A stretch of DNA of 37,051 bases from DAOOVD01 sp035369845 (lineage in GTDB: Bacteria > Bacillota > Desulfotomaculia > Desulfotomaculales > Pelotomaculaceae): positions 1 to 37,051 of the forward strand of contig DAOOVD010000024.1 in the NCBI GenBank assembly GCA_035369845.1, in the 5' to 3' direction. A program made the translations under genes and the position numbers. Position 1 is the first letter of the stretch. Every line of letters starts with the position of its first letter. Shown here piece after piece: positions 14,609-23,282 of this stretch. The notes below the pieces were generated by a model. The model made no database searches and was not told the DNA's origin. It saw only the letters and a list, made by a program, of their open reading frames with translations.

Positions 14609-17107
14609 ATGAGAATGGCAGAATCCGGCGCCGCCCGTAACGGAGCGGGAAAACAGAACAGACTGACGGTTAAGATAAACGGGATGTCCTGTGCGGCCTG
14701 CGCCGCCAGGATCGAAAAAGCGCTTGCAAAGATTCCCGGCGTTGAAAACGCTCACGTGAACTTTGCCGTTGAGACCGCTTCCGTGGATTACGACCCGGCA
14801 ATGGTGAGCAGCGCGGAGATCTTTGAAAAAATCAGGGAAACCGGCTATGCTCCCGTAACCGGGCGCACCGTGCTGAGGCTTTCAGGGATGGGCTGCGCGG
14901 CTTGCGCCGCCAGGATCGAGAAAGGACTGAGCAAGCTTCCCGGCGTTACGCGTGCCGCGGTCAACTTTGCAGCGGAGAAGGCCGTGGTGGAGTTCAACCC
15001 TGCCGAGACCGGGATTCACCAGATAAAGAAAACTGTTGCCGGTATGGGATACAGGGCTGTCGAGGCTGAGGGCGGCGCCGCGGCGGACATCGAACAGGAG
15101 GAAAGGAGGAAGGAGGCCGGACGCCAGAAGGCGCTGGTTGTTTTTGCCGGTGTCCTGTCCGCGCCCCTTCTGTTTTACATGCTGGCGATGGTTTTCAGCC
15201 TGCACCATGCAATCCCGGTGTTTTTTACAAGCCCTTACTTTCAGTTTGCCCTGGCCACTCCGGTCCAGTTCATAGCCGGGGCCGGCTTCTATAAGGAAGC
15301 TTATGCATCCTTGTGCGGCAGGAGCGCCAACATGTCGGTGCTGGTGGCCCTGGGGACCACCGCGGCCTACCTCTACAGTGTCGCCGCTACCTTTTTCGGC
15401 GAACAGATCGGGGTGGCCGGGGTTTATTACGAAACGGGCGCACTTATCATCACCCTGGTTTTACTGGGTAAAACGCTGGAAACCATGGCCAGGGGCAGGA
15501 CCTCCGAGGCGATAAAAAAGCTGATCGGTCTTCAGGCCAAAAACGCGCGTGTAATAAGGAACGGCCGGGAAATAGACATACCGGTGGAAGAGGTGGAAGC
15601 GGGAGACCTGGTCGTGGTTCGTCCCGGCGAAAAGATACCGGTGGACGGAGTCGTGAAAGAAGGCTATTCGGCGGTTGACGAGTCCATGCTGACCGGGGAA
15701 AGCGTGCCGGTGGACAAGAAGGCCGGTGATGAGGTGATCGGCGCCACCGTCAACAAGCTGGGCGCCTTCAAGTTCGTTGCGACCAGGGTGGGGAAGGACA
15801 CCGCCCTGGCCCGGATCATCAAAATAGTGGAGGAAGCGCAGGGGGCCAAGGCTCCGATCCAGCGCACGGCCGACGTGATCTCCGCCTATTTCGTGCCGGC
15901 GGTGGTGGCAGCCGGCCTGGCTACCTTTTTGGCCTGGTATTATTTCGGCGCGCCGGGTGACTTTACCAGGGCTCTTTTAAACGCTACCGCCGTCCTGGTG
16001 ATTGCCTGCCCCTGCGCCCTGGGGCTGGCCACTCCCACCTCCATCATGGTGGGAACCGGCAAAGGGGCTGAAAACGGCATCCTGATCAAGAGCGGTGAAT
16101 ATTTGGAGAAAGCCCACAAACTTACGGCCGTCGTTCTTGACAAAACCGGAACGATAACCAGGGGGGAGCCCGCTCTGACGGATCTGCTTCCATCGCCGGA
16201 GTACACGGGGAGGGAGAAAGAGCTCCTGCAACTGGCCGGCGGAGCGGAGAAAAATTCCGAACATCCCCTTGCCCGGGCTATCGTGGGGCGGGCTAAAGAA
16301 GAAGGCGCTGTTTTGGCCGACCCACGGCGGTTCAAGGCCGTACCCGGCCGGGGGGTCGTGGCGGAAATCGGCGGGAAGAAGGTCTTCCTGGGCACGAGAA
16401 AACTGATGACGGAAAATGCCGTCGATATATCGGGACTGTTACCGGAAGCCGAAAGACTTGAAGAAGAGGGCAAGACCGTCATGTATATGGCCGTGGACGG
16501 CAGAGCGGCGGCTGTGATCGGCGTGGCGGACACGATTAAAGAGAACTCGAAGGAGGCCGTAACCCGTCTCAAGGAAATGGGCCTGGAGGTATGGATGCTG
16601 ACCGGGGACAACAGGCGGACCGCCGCCGCCGTTGCCCGGCAGGTGGGTATCGGGAACGTGCTGGCGGAAGTGCTTCCGGAAGAAAAAGCCGGCCAGGTCG
16701 AAAAATTACGCGGGCAGGGCAAGGTCGTAGGGATGGTCGGCGACGGCATAAACGACGCCCCGGCGCTGGCGACTGCCGATGTCGGTTTTGCCATAGGGAC
16801 CGGCGCGGACGTAGCCATTGAATCGGCGGATATCACCCTGATCAAAGGCGATTTGAGAGGGATTGCCGCGGCGATAAGCTTAAGCCGGGCCACCATCGGG
16901 AATATCAGGCAGAATCTCTTCTGGGCGTTATTCTATAATACGGTGGGCATACCGGTGGCGGCCCTGGGCCTGCTCAACCCCGTTATCGCCGGCGCGGCCA
17001 TGGCCTTCAGTTCGGTGTCGGTAGTAACCAACGCCTTGAGACTGCGGCGGTTTAAAATAAGCTGGGACAAACCGGACGGCTCCGCTGAACCTGCAAAATT
17101 TCATTGA
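14609..17107 (+). CDS. copA: Copper-exporting P1B-type ATPase
   Basis: An 832-aa heavy-metal ATPase of the inner membrane that exports Cu(I). There are two N-terminal HMA domains with C28-A-A-C31 and C96-A-A-C99. Eight membrane helices are expected. The transmembrane CPC is at 467-469, the phosphorylated D511 in DKTGTITRG, the HP signature at 552-553, TGDNRRTA near 665, GDGIND at 711-716, and the late-helix signatures FYN and MAFSS that mark the Cu(I) subgroup. ATG start with GGAGG 6 nt upstream. No csoR or copZ lies nearby. Copper specificity follows from the CPC/YN/MxxSS signatures. Confidence 0.96.
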   Translation: MRMAESGAARNGAGKQNRLTVKINGMSCAACAARIEKALAKIPGVENAHVNFAVETASVDYDPAMVSSAEIFEKIRETGYAPVTGRTVLRLSGMGCAACAARIEKGLSKLPGVTRAAVNFAAEKAVVEFNPAETGIHQIKKTVAGMGYRAVEAEGGAAADIEQEERRKEAGRQKALVVFAGVLSAPLLFYMLAMVFSLHHAIPVFFTSPYFQFALATPVQFIAGAGFYKEAYASLCGRSANMSVLVALGTTAAYLYSVAATFFGEQIGVAGVYYETGALIITLVLLGKTLETMARGRTSEAIKKLIGLQAKNARVIRNGREIDIPVEEVEAGDLVVVRPGEKIPVDGVVKEGYSAVDESMLTGESVPVDKKAGDEVIGATVNKLGAFKFVATRVGKDTALARIIKIVEEAQGAKAPIQRTADVISAYFVPAVVAAGLATFLAWYYFGAPGDFTRALLNATAVLVIACPCALGLATPTSIMVGTGKGAENGILIKSGEYLEKAHKLTAVVLDKTGTITRGEPALTDLLPSPEYTGREKELLQLAGGAEKNSEHPLARAIVGRAKEEGAVLADPRRFKAVPGRGVVAEIGGKKVFLGTRKLMTENAVDISGLLPEAERLEEEGKTVMYMAVDGRAAAVIGVADTIKENSKEAVTRLKEMGLEVWMLTGDNRRTAAAVARQVGIGNVLAEVLPEEKAGQVEKLRGQGKVVGMVGDGINDAPALATADVGFAIGTGADVAIESADITLIKGDLRGIAAAISLSRATIGNIRQNLFWALFYNTVGIPVAALGLLNPVIAGAAMAFSSVSVVTNALRLRRFKISWDKPDGSAEPAKFH

Positions 17108-17133
17108 AGGGCATTGTAGGGATATTGCCGTTT

Positions 17134-17162
17134 TTGTCGTAATATTAACAAAAATGTATTAT
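17134..17162 (+). promoter_or_regulatory. Probable promoter of the histidine kinase gene
   Basis: TTGTCG (17134-17139), 17-nt spacer, TATTAT (17157-17162) preceded by TG. This separates the kinase from copA. Confidence 0.55.
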
Positions 17163-17209
17163 AGCTTTGTTTTACACCGCATTAACCGCAGTTTTCGGAG
17201 GTATCGGCC

Positions 17210-18958
17210 GTGCCTGTCAAGAAGGATGAGTTGAACAACAGCATAAACCGGGCTGTTTTTGCGGCCGACCCCGTGACATGTGACGTTTTTCACGCCGGTA
17301 AGTGCCTTTGGGATATAAAAGGGAAAACTCCGGTTGGCTATGCCCGTTGTAAGGAATTTCAAAGCATAAGGCTTCCCTGCAGATTCTGCGCGGGGTTCAA
17401 TGAATGGGAAAAATACCGGGAGCGGCTCGGCGGAGACATGGGAATAATCGGCGTGATCTCGGGAATGGCGGGGCTTTACCGGGAAAAAATGCACGCGCAA
17501 AACTCGCTTTGGGAAAATGAGGAAAAATACCGGAAGCTTTTTAACAACGCAAATGACGCAATTTTTTTGTATGAACTGTCGGAGGAGATGTCCGGCCGGT
17601 TTGTGGAGGTAAATGATGTTGCATGCCGGAGGTTGGGATACGAGAGAGACGAATTGCTGGCAATGTCGCCGAAGGACATAAGAGCTGAAGACACCCCCGG
17701 CAAGTTCCCGTCAATAGCGGAAGAATTGATGAGAGAAGGCAGCGAAACGGCTCTTGTGGCTAAAAACGGTTTCAAAATACCGGTTGAGGTCGGTTCTCAC
17801 CTGTTTGTGTTGAAGGGGAAAAGTGTCGTGCTTTCGATCGCCCGCGACATCACCGAGCGGAAACGGGCGGAAGAAGCGTTGCGGGAAAAGGAGGAACGCC
17901 TGCGCCTGATTACGGACAATATGGCAGATTTGATCTGCCTTGTCGACAGGGGTTATGTATACCGGTGGGCAAGCCCCTCTCATGAACGGCACCTCGGTTT
18001 TAGACCCGATAACCTGATCGGAAAAAGTTTGCTGGATTACGTGCATCCCGATGATTTGCCCGGTTTGTTGAAAAGCGTCGAATCTCTTTTATTAAAAAAT
18101 AAGAAGGAAGAAAGAAAAGAACTGCGCATCAGGCACGCAAACGGAAATTACATGTGGCTGGAAACCTGCGGCAGTCCCGTGATCGGCGATAATGGCAAGA
18201 TTGCCGGTTTAATTTTTACAAGTAAGGACATCAGCGAGCGCAAAAAAGCTGAAATGAAGATTTCGGATTATCAGACAAGGCTCAGAAACCTGGCCGCCGA
18301 ACTGGCTTTGGCCGAGGAGCGGGAAAGGCGGCGCATCGCCACCGGTATTCACGACAGCATCGGTCAAACGCTCGCAACCGTGAAGATGAAATTGGGAAAG
18401 TTACAGGCGGGCATTTACCGTGAAAAATTGTCCCCGTCCGCTTCTTTTGAAAGCTTGGAGGAAATCCGCAAGCTTGTTGAGGAGGCAATCGAATACACCA
18501 GAACTCTGACATTCGAGCTCAGTCCCCCGGTGCTGTACGATATGGGTCTGACAGCCGCGATAAAGTGGCTGGGAGAGCAGATTAATGAGCAGTCCGGGGT
18601 CCTTGTCACTTTTAGGGACGGCAGGGTGCTGAAGTCTCTCGACGGCAAGGTCAGCGTTATTCTTTTTAAGGCGGTAAGGGAGTTGTTGATCAATGTCGCA
18701 AAACACGCCGGGGCGCGTAAAACGCTGATATCCGCAAGAAAAACCGGCGGGAGGCTGCGAATAAACGTCGTGGACGACGGAATCGGCTTTGATGCGTCCG
18801 GGCTTGGCGCCAATTTCTCAAAAGGCGGGGGTTTTGGGTTGTTCAGCATATATGAACGCCTGAAGTATTTGGGGGGGAATCTGAAAGTAAAGTCAAAACC
18901 CGGTTGCGGTACCAGGGTTACTCTTGAGGTGCCTCTGAACTTGAATAAAAACGCATAG
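17210..18958 (+). CDS. Soluble PAS-PAS sensor histidine kinase, NarX/DegS type, Cys-rich N-terminus
   Basis: A 582-aa kinase with no membrane helix, so it senses a cytoplasmic signal. Residues 1-75 hold five cysteines (24, 32, 47, 57, 60; C-x7-C-x14-C-x9-C-x2-C), which could bind a metal or iron-sulfur cluster. PAS domains span about 104-220 and 225-346, each ending in a D-I-(T/S)-E-R-K motif. The HisKA_3 domain has the phosphoacceptor H381 in RRRIATGIHDSIGQ. A HATPase domain follows, with RELLINVAKHA (about 490) and VDDGIGFD. GTG start with GGAGG 8 nt upstream. The NarL-type regulator 340 bp downstream is the likely partner. The signal is unknown; redox or oxygen is a guess from the cysteines. 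Confidence 0.92.
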   Translation: MPVKKDELNNSINRAVFAADPVTCDVFHAGKCLWDIKGKTPVGYARCKEFQSIRLPCRFCAGFNEWEKYRERLGGDMGIIGVISGMAGLYREKMHAQNSLWENEEKYRKLFNNANDAIFLYELSEEMSGRFVEVNDVACRRLGYERDELLAMSPKDIRAEDTPGKFPSIAEELMREGSETALVAKNGFKIPVEVGSHLFVLKGKSVVLSIARDITERKRAEEALREKEERLRLITDNMADLICLVDRGYVYRWASPSHERHLGFRPDNLIGKSLLDYVHPDDLPGLLKSVESLLLKNKKEERKELRIRHANGNYMWLETCGSPVIGDNGKIAGLIFTSKDISERKKAEMKISDYQTRLRNLAAELALAEERERRRIATGIHDSIGQTLATVKMKLGKLQAGIYREKLSPSASFESLEEIRKLVEEAIEYTRTLTFELSPPVLYDMGLTAAIKWLGEQINEQSGVLVTFRDGRVLKSLDGKVSVILFKAVRELLINVAKHAGARKTLISARKTGGRLRINVVDDGIGFDASGLGANFSKGGGFGLFSIYERLKYLGGNLKVKSKPGCGTRVTLEVPLNLNKNA

Positions 18959-19139
18959 CCCAGATTTAATGGAGTGGCATTGACGGGATATTGGGGCGAT
19001 TTTTGGCCTGGCCGGTGAGTACAGGATTATTGGGGGAACTCATCCCCAACCGCAAAACCGGCCTGAGACCGGCATAATTATTGGGCCGGCCTTCGGCAAT
19101 CGAGGGGAGGTTCACGGAAAGAAAGGGGAAATTTGAAAA
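18959..19139. other. Spacer between kinase and regulator genes, upstream part
   Basis: No gene. A hairpin TTGGGG/CCCCAA (19030-19049) lacks a U-tract. Several CCGG-rich self-complementary pieces follow (19058-19094). The regulated promoter module begins at about 19140. Confidence 0.4.
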
Positions 19140-19258
19140 TGAAATCAGGGAAACCCCTATATCCCTTTAAGGAAAAATGTTCTAAAATGAACTGCGAATA
19201 ACGGGGGACCGAATCGCAGGAAAAAGGCGGCGCCATTGTACCGGGGGCTGCCTTTGTT
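19140..19258 (+). promoter_or_regulatory. Promoter/leader module copy A (response regulator)
   Basis: A 29-nt string (19140-19168), identical to one before the chemotaxis gene, contains the imperfect dyad AGGGAAACCCCTATATCCCT. About 15 nt later comes TAAAAT (19183-19188), a good -10 with no -35 hexamer at the usual distance. That is typical of an activator-dependent promoter with the dyad over the -35 position. The leader then shares ACGGGG, an AAGGC...GCCTT stem and an ATTGT core with copy B. Confidence 0.65.
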
Positions 19259-19300
19259 TTGCTTGGAAGATGCCAACCTGGACTTAACGGAGGAGTATCT

Positions 19301-19957
19301 ATGGGTATTAGGGTGATTTTGGCCGATGATCACAGGATTATGAGGGAAGGGCTTCGTTCTTTGCTGCAAAATCAGCCTGATATCGAGGTGATCGCGGAGG
19401 CGGCCGACGGTCAGGGGGCGGTGAAACTGGCCCGCGAGTTGTCTCCCGATGTCGTGGTAATTGATGTGGTAATGCCCAATTTGAACGGCCTGGAGGCTAC
19501 CAGGAAAATTGTTGAAAACAACCCCGGTACCAAAGTCGTAGCACTTTCGATGTATTCAAACAGGAGTTATGTCATTGAAATGCTGAGAGCCGGCGCTTCA
19601 GGGTACCTCCTCAAGGACTGCGCCTTTGAGGAACTGGTCAGCGCTATCAATGCCGCGGTTGAGGACCGATACTACCTGAGTCCTGCCGTAGCGGGGATCG
19701 TCATCAAGGATCTGGTCGACAGTTTGCCGGCAAAAGGAGACAACTCGGTTTTTGCCGTTTTAACCTCAAGGGAGCGCGAAGTTCTTCAGCTTCTCGCCGA
19801 AGGCAAAACTACCAGCCAGATTTCTTCGGCTCTTTACCTGAGCGAAAAAACGGTTGAGAGTCACCGGCGGCAAATCATGAGAAAAGTTGGCGTAAAAAGC
19901 ATAGCAAAGCTGACAAAATATGCCATCCGCGAGGGGCTGACCTCCCTCGAGTTCTGA
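19301..19957 (+). CDS. NarL/FixJ-family response regulator
   Basis: A 218-aa DNA-binding regulator. The receiver domain (about 1-120) has acidic D9/D10, phosphoacceptor D55 in VVVIDVVMP and K105. A LuxR-type HTH covers about 152-208, with LTSREREVLQLLAEG and SEKTVESHRRQIMRKVG. The start is ATG 19301, with GGAGG 7-11 nt upstream; an in-frame TTG at 19259 has no ribosome site. It pairs naturally with the HisKA_3 kinase upstream. Its promoter module is duplicated before the chemotaxis gene, so it probably regulates itself and that receptor (inference). Confidence 0.93.
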   Translation: MGIRVILADDHRIMREGLRSLLQNQPDIEVIAEAADGQGAVKLARELSPDVVVIDVVMPNLNGLEATRKIVENNPGTKVVALSMYSNRSYVIEMLRAGASGYLLKDCAFEELVSAINAAVEDRYYLSPAVAGIVIKDLVDSLPAKGDNSVFAVLTSREREVLQLLAEGKTTSQISSALYLSEKTVESHRRQIMRKVGVKSIAKLTKYAIREGLTSLEF

Positions 19958-20011
19958 ATGCGCCCTTTGGCCTACTCCTTTTTAGCTGGAAAGAAGGGGA
20001 AAATCCGGCGC

Positions 20012-20135
20012 TGAAATCAGGGAAACCCCTATATCCCTTTTAACGACATTGTTCTACAATGGACTACGGACAACGGGGTCGAAGGTTGCAAAATAAAGGC
20101 ATGTATTGTGGGGGAGCAGCCTTGCCAGTCAGCCG
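20012..20135 (+). promoter_or_regulatory. Promoter/leader module copy B (chemotaxis receptor)
   Basis: The same 29-nt string (20012-20040) as at 19140, then TACAAT (20055-20060) as -10 and a leader with ACGGGG, an AAGGC...GCCTT stem (about 20096-20123) and ATTGT. The similarity to copy A extends over about 120 bp with scattered changes. Confidence 0.65.
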
Positions 20136-20153
20136 GAAGGGAGGATTTCTTTC

Positions 20154-21737
20154 ATGAGAATAGGAGACTTGAAAATAGGCGTGCGTTTGGGGCTCGGTTT
20201 CGGCCTGCTCCTGGCTCTTATAACATTTATAACACTGATCGGAATTAATAATATGAGAAAAATTCAAGACGATCTGGAAAACATTTATAAGGTCAATGAC
20301 GTCAAGATAGCGCTGGCCAATGAAATGAGAACGTGCATGTCCTCCATCTCTCTCGAGATGCGCAATATTTTGCTGGAGGACGAACAGGCCGCCAGTCAGG
20401 AGGCGAACAGGAGGCTTGAGGCCGCACGTGAAAAGTACGGGGAGTCGTTGAGCAAGCTTGAGGAAATGGATAATACCGCAGAAGGCAGGGCACAGCTCGC
20501 CAGGGTCGCGGAAGTTATTGCAAGCGCCAAAAATGTAAATGATAAAGTGCTCGCACTGAGTCTTGCGCAAAAGGACGGAGAAGCGCTTCCTTTGCTGGTG
20601 AAAGAATCCGGGCCGGCAATGGTCAAGATAGACAACGCGCTGGAAGAACTGGTCAGATTACAGGAAGACAGCAGCAGGGCCGCTTTTGATGAAGCCCGGA
20701 ATGCATATGCCGGCGCACGTTTCGTGATGTTTCTGGCAGGCGGGACGGCAATAGCGCTGGGTATAATCGTCACTTTATTGATCACGCGCAGCATCACTGT
20801 TCCCGTGGCTGCTTTGGTGAAAGCGGCAAATACCGTTTATTCCGGAGATCTGACTGCGGATGTCGCCGTGGGTTCAAAGGATGAGATAGGCAGACTGGCC
20901 GGGGCTTTTAAAGATATGATCGGCCAGATGAGGGATCTCGTAAGGCAGATAGTGGAAAAGGCGGCTGCCCTGTCCTCTTCGGCCCGGCAACTGGATTCAA
21001 ACTCCCAGCAGACATCCGCCGCCGCCGGCGAAAACGCGGCTACAATGGGGGAAATCAGCACCGCCGTAGAACAGGTGTCCGCCAACATGCAAAAAATTGC
21101 GGAATCGTCTGAAGCTGCTTCCGCCTACGCCAGGGAAGGCAGCGGGGGGATAGAAAAAGTAACCCGGCAAATGGTCGATATAGCCGGTTCGACTGAGGCG
21201 GTTTCCAGGGTCATCGGCGAACTGAACAAGAAGTCGCAGGAGATCAACCGGATTGTCGGATTAATCACCGGCATCGCCGACCAGACCAATCTTCTGGCTC
21301 TGAATGCCGCCATAGAGGCCGCGCGGGCCGGTGAACAGGGCAGGGGTTTTGCCGTTGTGGCGGAAGAGGTAAGAAAATTAGCCGAGCAGTCTGCCAGTGC
21401 CACGAAAGAGATAAGCGGCCTGATAGCCTCCATCCAGCTTGAAACACAGAAGGCCGTGGAAAACATGGCGCAGAGCGCGAAAGAAGTTGAAACGGGCATT
21501 GCAGTGGTCAAGGAGGCCGGAGACAATTTCAAGCATATCATTTCGGCCGTCCAGATATTGACGCAACAGATTCAGGATGTTGCGGCGGCAACGGAAGAGA
21601 TGACGGCCGGAGTGGAAAATGTGACGGCTTCCACCGAAGAACAGACTTCTGCCATGGAGGAAGTGTCTGCTTCCGCAGAAGCGTTGTCGATGCTGGCTGT
21701 TGGTTTGAATCAGGCTGCAGGAAAATTCAAGGTTTGA
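20154..21737 (+). CDS. Methyl-accepting chemotaxis protein
   Basis: A 527-aa membrane receptor. TM1 is at about residues 9-31 and a four-helix-bundle-type sensor region runs to about 180. TM2 at about 183-206 (VMFLAGGTAIALGIIVTLLI) is followed by HAMP (ITVPVAALVKAANTV). The long coiled-coil signalling domain has the conserved hairpin tip DQTNLLALNAAIEAARAGE and GFAVVAEEVRKLAEQS. No C-terminal CheR pentapeptide is seen. ATG 20154 follows GGGAGG; a longer in-frame reading would enter the leader. It shares a promoter module with the response regulator gene. The ligand is unknown. Confidence 0.95.
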   Translation: MRIGDLKIGVRLGLGFGLLLALITFITLIGINNMRKIQDDLENIYKVNDVKIALANEMRTCMSSISLEMRNILLEDEQAASQEANRRLEAAREKYGESLSKLEEMDNTAEGRAQLARVAEVIASAKNVNDKVLALSLAQKDGEALPLLVKESGPAMVKIDNALEELVRLQEDSSRAAFDEARNAYAGARFVMFLAGGTAIALGIIVTLLITRSITVPVAALVKAANTVYSGDLTADVAVGSKDEIGRLAGAFKDMIGQMRDLVRQIVEKAAALSSSARQLDSNSQQTSAAAGENAATMGEISTAVEQVSANMQKIAESSEAASAYAREGSGGIEKVTRQMVDIAGSTEAVSRVIGELNKKSQEINRIVGLITGIADQTNLLALNAAIEAARAGEQGRGFAVVAEEVRKLAEQSASATKEISGLIASIQLETQKAVENMAQSAKEVETGIAVVKEAGDNFKHIISAVQILTQQIQDVAAATEEMTAGVENVTASTEEQTSAMEEVSASAEALSMLAVGLNQAAGKFKV

Positions 21738-21759
21738 AATCGGCCGCACCCTTATATAG

Positions 21760-21792
21760 ACCGCCGGATCACCATCACCGGCGGTTTTTTTG
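21760..21792 (+). terminator. Chemotaxis gene terminator
   Basis: ACCGCCGG (21760-21767) pairs with CCGGCGGT (21778-21785), followed by a run of seven T. Confidence 0.88.
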
Positions 21793-21883
21793 TTCGCCCG
21801 GTTTGCCGAACCGATGGGCTGAAAGAAGCCCTGTCGCCCACCGGCGGGAAGCTGTTTGCTGACTGGCTGGTGTCTGCGGAGAT

Positions 21884-22141
21884 TTAATTTGAAAGGTATT
21901 CTTTCAAAAGAATTATTAGTCCAATAACAGTTAGAACCAATCCGATCACAAATGGTACACCAAGAAATAAACTCTGCACTACTTCGTTTCCATATTGCTT
22001 GGCGCCAAAAATTGCAAACCAAAGTTTTGAACCGGACCATGCCGTAATACTTGGAACATAAATGGCGGCAGCAATAATTAAAGATAAGGTTGTCGATACA
22101 CCGGAAAGCATTATTATTCCACCTATTATTGTTCTTTTCAA
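21884..22141 (-). CDS. Small membrane protein of unknown function
   Basis: An 85-aa protein with two membrane helices (about residues 5-28 and 60-80) and a short connecting loop containing WSGSKLWFAIFGAKQYGNEV. TTG start with GGGGAGG 8 nt upstream on the minus strand. It lies 68 bp after the larger minus-strand gene and is probably co-transcribed. The family is not recognised with certainty. Its AT-richer composition, shared with its neighbour, differs from the surrounding genes. Confidence 0.72.
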   Translation of the reverse strand: MKRTIIGGIIMLSGVSTTLSLIIAAAIYVPSITAWSGSKLWFAIFGAKQYGNEVVQSLFLGVPFVIGLVLTVIGLIILLKEYLSN

Positions 22142-22209
22142 TGTTCAATCCTCCCCATGTCTTTGCCCTTGTCAAAAGAGACCCTATAACTTTCGTCCGT
22201 TCAGCTTTT

Positions 22210-23085
22210 CTACAAAGAGTTCCGTTCGTAATCAAATTCAATAATAACGTCCTTCCCGTCAAAATAAACGAGGTCGCCATCATCGTAATGCCAAATTGCT
22301 TTTAAAACAGTCGGCTTTCTGATACCGTTTGTTTCCACATATTCACTGCAAACTGCCGACCACCTGACCTTTTCACTGGTGCCGTCAATTGCAGTAGCCT
22401 CCCTGTCATCGGTTGCGAAGGAAAGCATTTCACCGTTTTCATTAAATGTAAAGACACCGCTCGCAGTAATGCCGTAATGGGAGATAGTGGCTTTGGCATG
22501 TAAATCATCGATTTCTTCCCAAATGACATAATCCTGTAAAGCTGCATTGGGAATAATAAGGCACTCTGACAGGTAAGTGACAAGGCTGGCTTTATCCATA
22601 GTTTCTCCGGTCTGATTAAACAAGGTGAACAGCTTCGCCAACACGCCTTTCATTGAACCATGCCCGGCAATATAAGAATCCAAGCCTTCAAAGGGTATTC
22701 CATACATTGAGCTGTCAATATACGCAATTCTGATTGGTTCATTTACAAAATTGTATTGTGTATAATCAATCTTTATTGCGGGTTTTTCCTTTCCAAATAA
22801 AAAATCAACATCTCGATATATCGCTTTCATAGAGGACATTTTAGGAGTGCCGATATAGCCGCAGTATCTGAAATATCTCCGAACAGGCAACGGCAAATCA
22901 GCAATATCTTCTTCGGTAAACACACCGCTTTCATCAGGCATCCGGATTGATAAGCTGCCTGTGATCTCCGCGAATTCCGCCCTGGTTTTTGAATACGGAA
23001 TATTGAAAAACACTGCGACAATTCCCATGATACCAAGTAGAACTCCGATAATTACCAGCATTTTATTTTTACTCCTCTTTTTCAT
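22210..23085 (-). CDS. Membrane-anchored protein, DUF6544-like (tentative)
   Basis: A 291-aa protein with a basic N-terminus (MKKRSKNK) and one hydrophobic helix (about 9-27), so a signal anchor or signal peptide with the rest outside. The body has DLPLPVRRYFRYCGYIGTPK, a mid region with LVTYLSECLIIPNAAL, and a C-terminal strand set (GVFTFNENGEM). This order (LP-PV-RY-RY, then YL-E-, then FTF-E-G) is what I recall of the DUF6544/DUF6920 family, function unknown. ATG start with TGGAGAA upstream. It is AT-richer than its surroundings and divergent from the tetR operon. Confidence 0.75.
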   Translation of the reverse strand: MKKRSKNKMLVIIGVLLGIMGIVAVFFNIPYSKTRAEFAEITGSLSIRMPDESGVFTEEDIADLPLPVRRYFRYCGYIGTPKMSSMKAIYRDVDFLFGKEKPAIKIDYTQYNFVNEPIRIAYIDSSMYGIPFEGLDSYIAGHGSMKGVLAKLFTLFNQTGETMDKASLVTYLSECLIIPNAALQDYVIWEEIDDLHAKATISHYGITASGVFTFNENGEMLSFATDDREATAIDGTSEKVRWSAVCSEYVETNGIRKPTVLKAIWHYDDGDLVYFDGKDVIIEFDYERNSL

Positions 23086-23206
23086 TGCGATTCTCCATTT
23101 CAGGTAAATTATCTAACAATATCCGCAAATCCCTGCAATAATTTTATCTTAAAACGGCGCGCGGGAAAAGCCGGCGAGGCGGTGAAGGAAGATTTTATCG
23201 TAGATC

Positions 23207-23235
23207 TTGACATGGGAGGCGGCGGGGAATAAAAT
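23207..23235 (+). promoter_or_regulatory. tetR-mqn operon promoter
   Basis: TTGACA (23207-23212), 17-nt spacer, TAAAAT (23230-23235), immediately before the palindrome. Confidence 0.82.
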
Positions 23236-23240
23236 AGCAA

Positions 23241-23268
23241 TAAAAAATGAATCCGTATTCATTTTTTA
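23241..23268. promoter_or_regulatory. Perfect palindromic operator, probable TetR site
   Basis: TAAAAAATGAAT, CCGT, ATTCATTTTTTA: two perfect 12-bp arms around a 4-nt centre. It starts 5 bp after the -10 and ends 14 bp before the TTG start of the TetR gene. This is the classical location for autorepression. The ATGAAT/ATTCAT core resembles FadR-type TetR operators of Bacillus. Confidence 0.82.
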
Positions 23269-23282
23269 AAGGCGGTTTTAGT

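Noticed and set aside
15940..16896. 318-codon antisense ORF opposite copA
   Set aside because: A Ser/Pro/Thr-rich shadow frame. The sense strand encodes all P-type ATPase motifs.
19189..19258. Known riboswitch (c-di-GMP class I) in the response-regulator leader
   Set aside because: The conserved GEMM segments are not present. Only the stem shared with the chemotaxis leader is supported.
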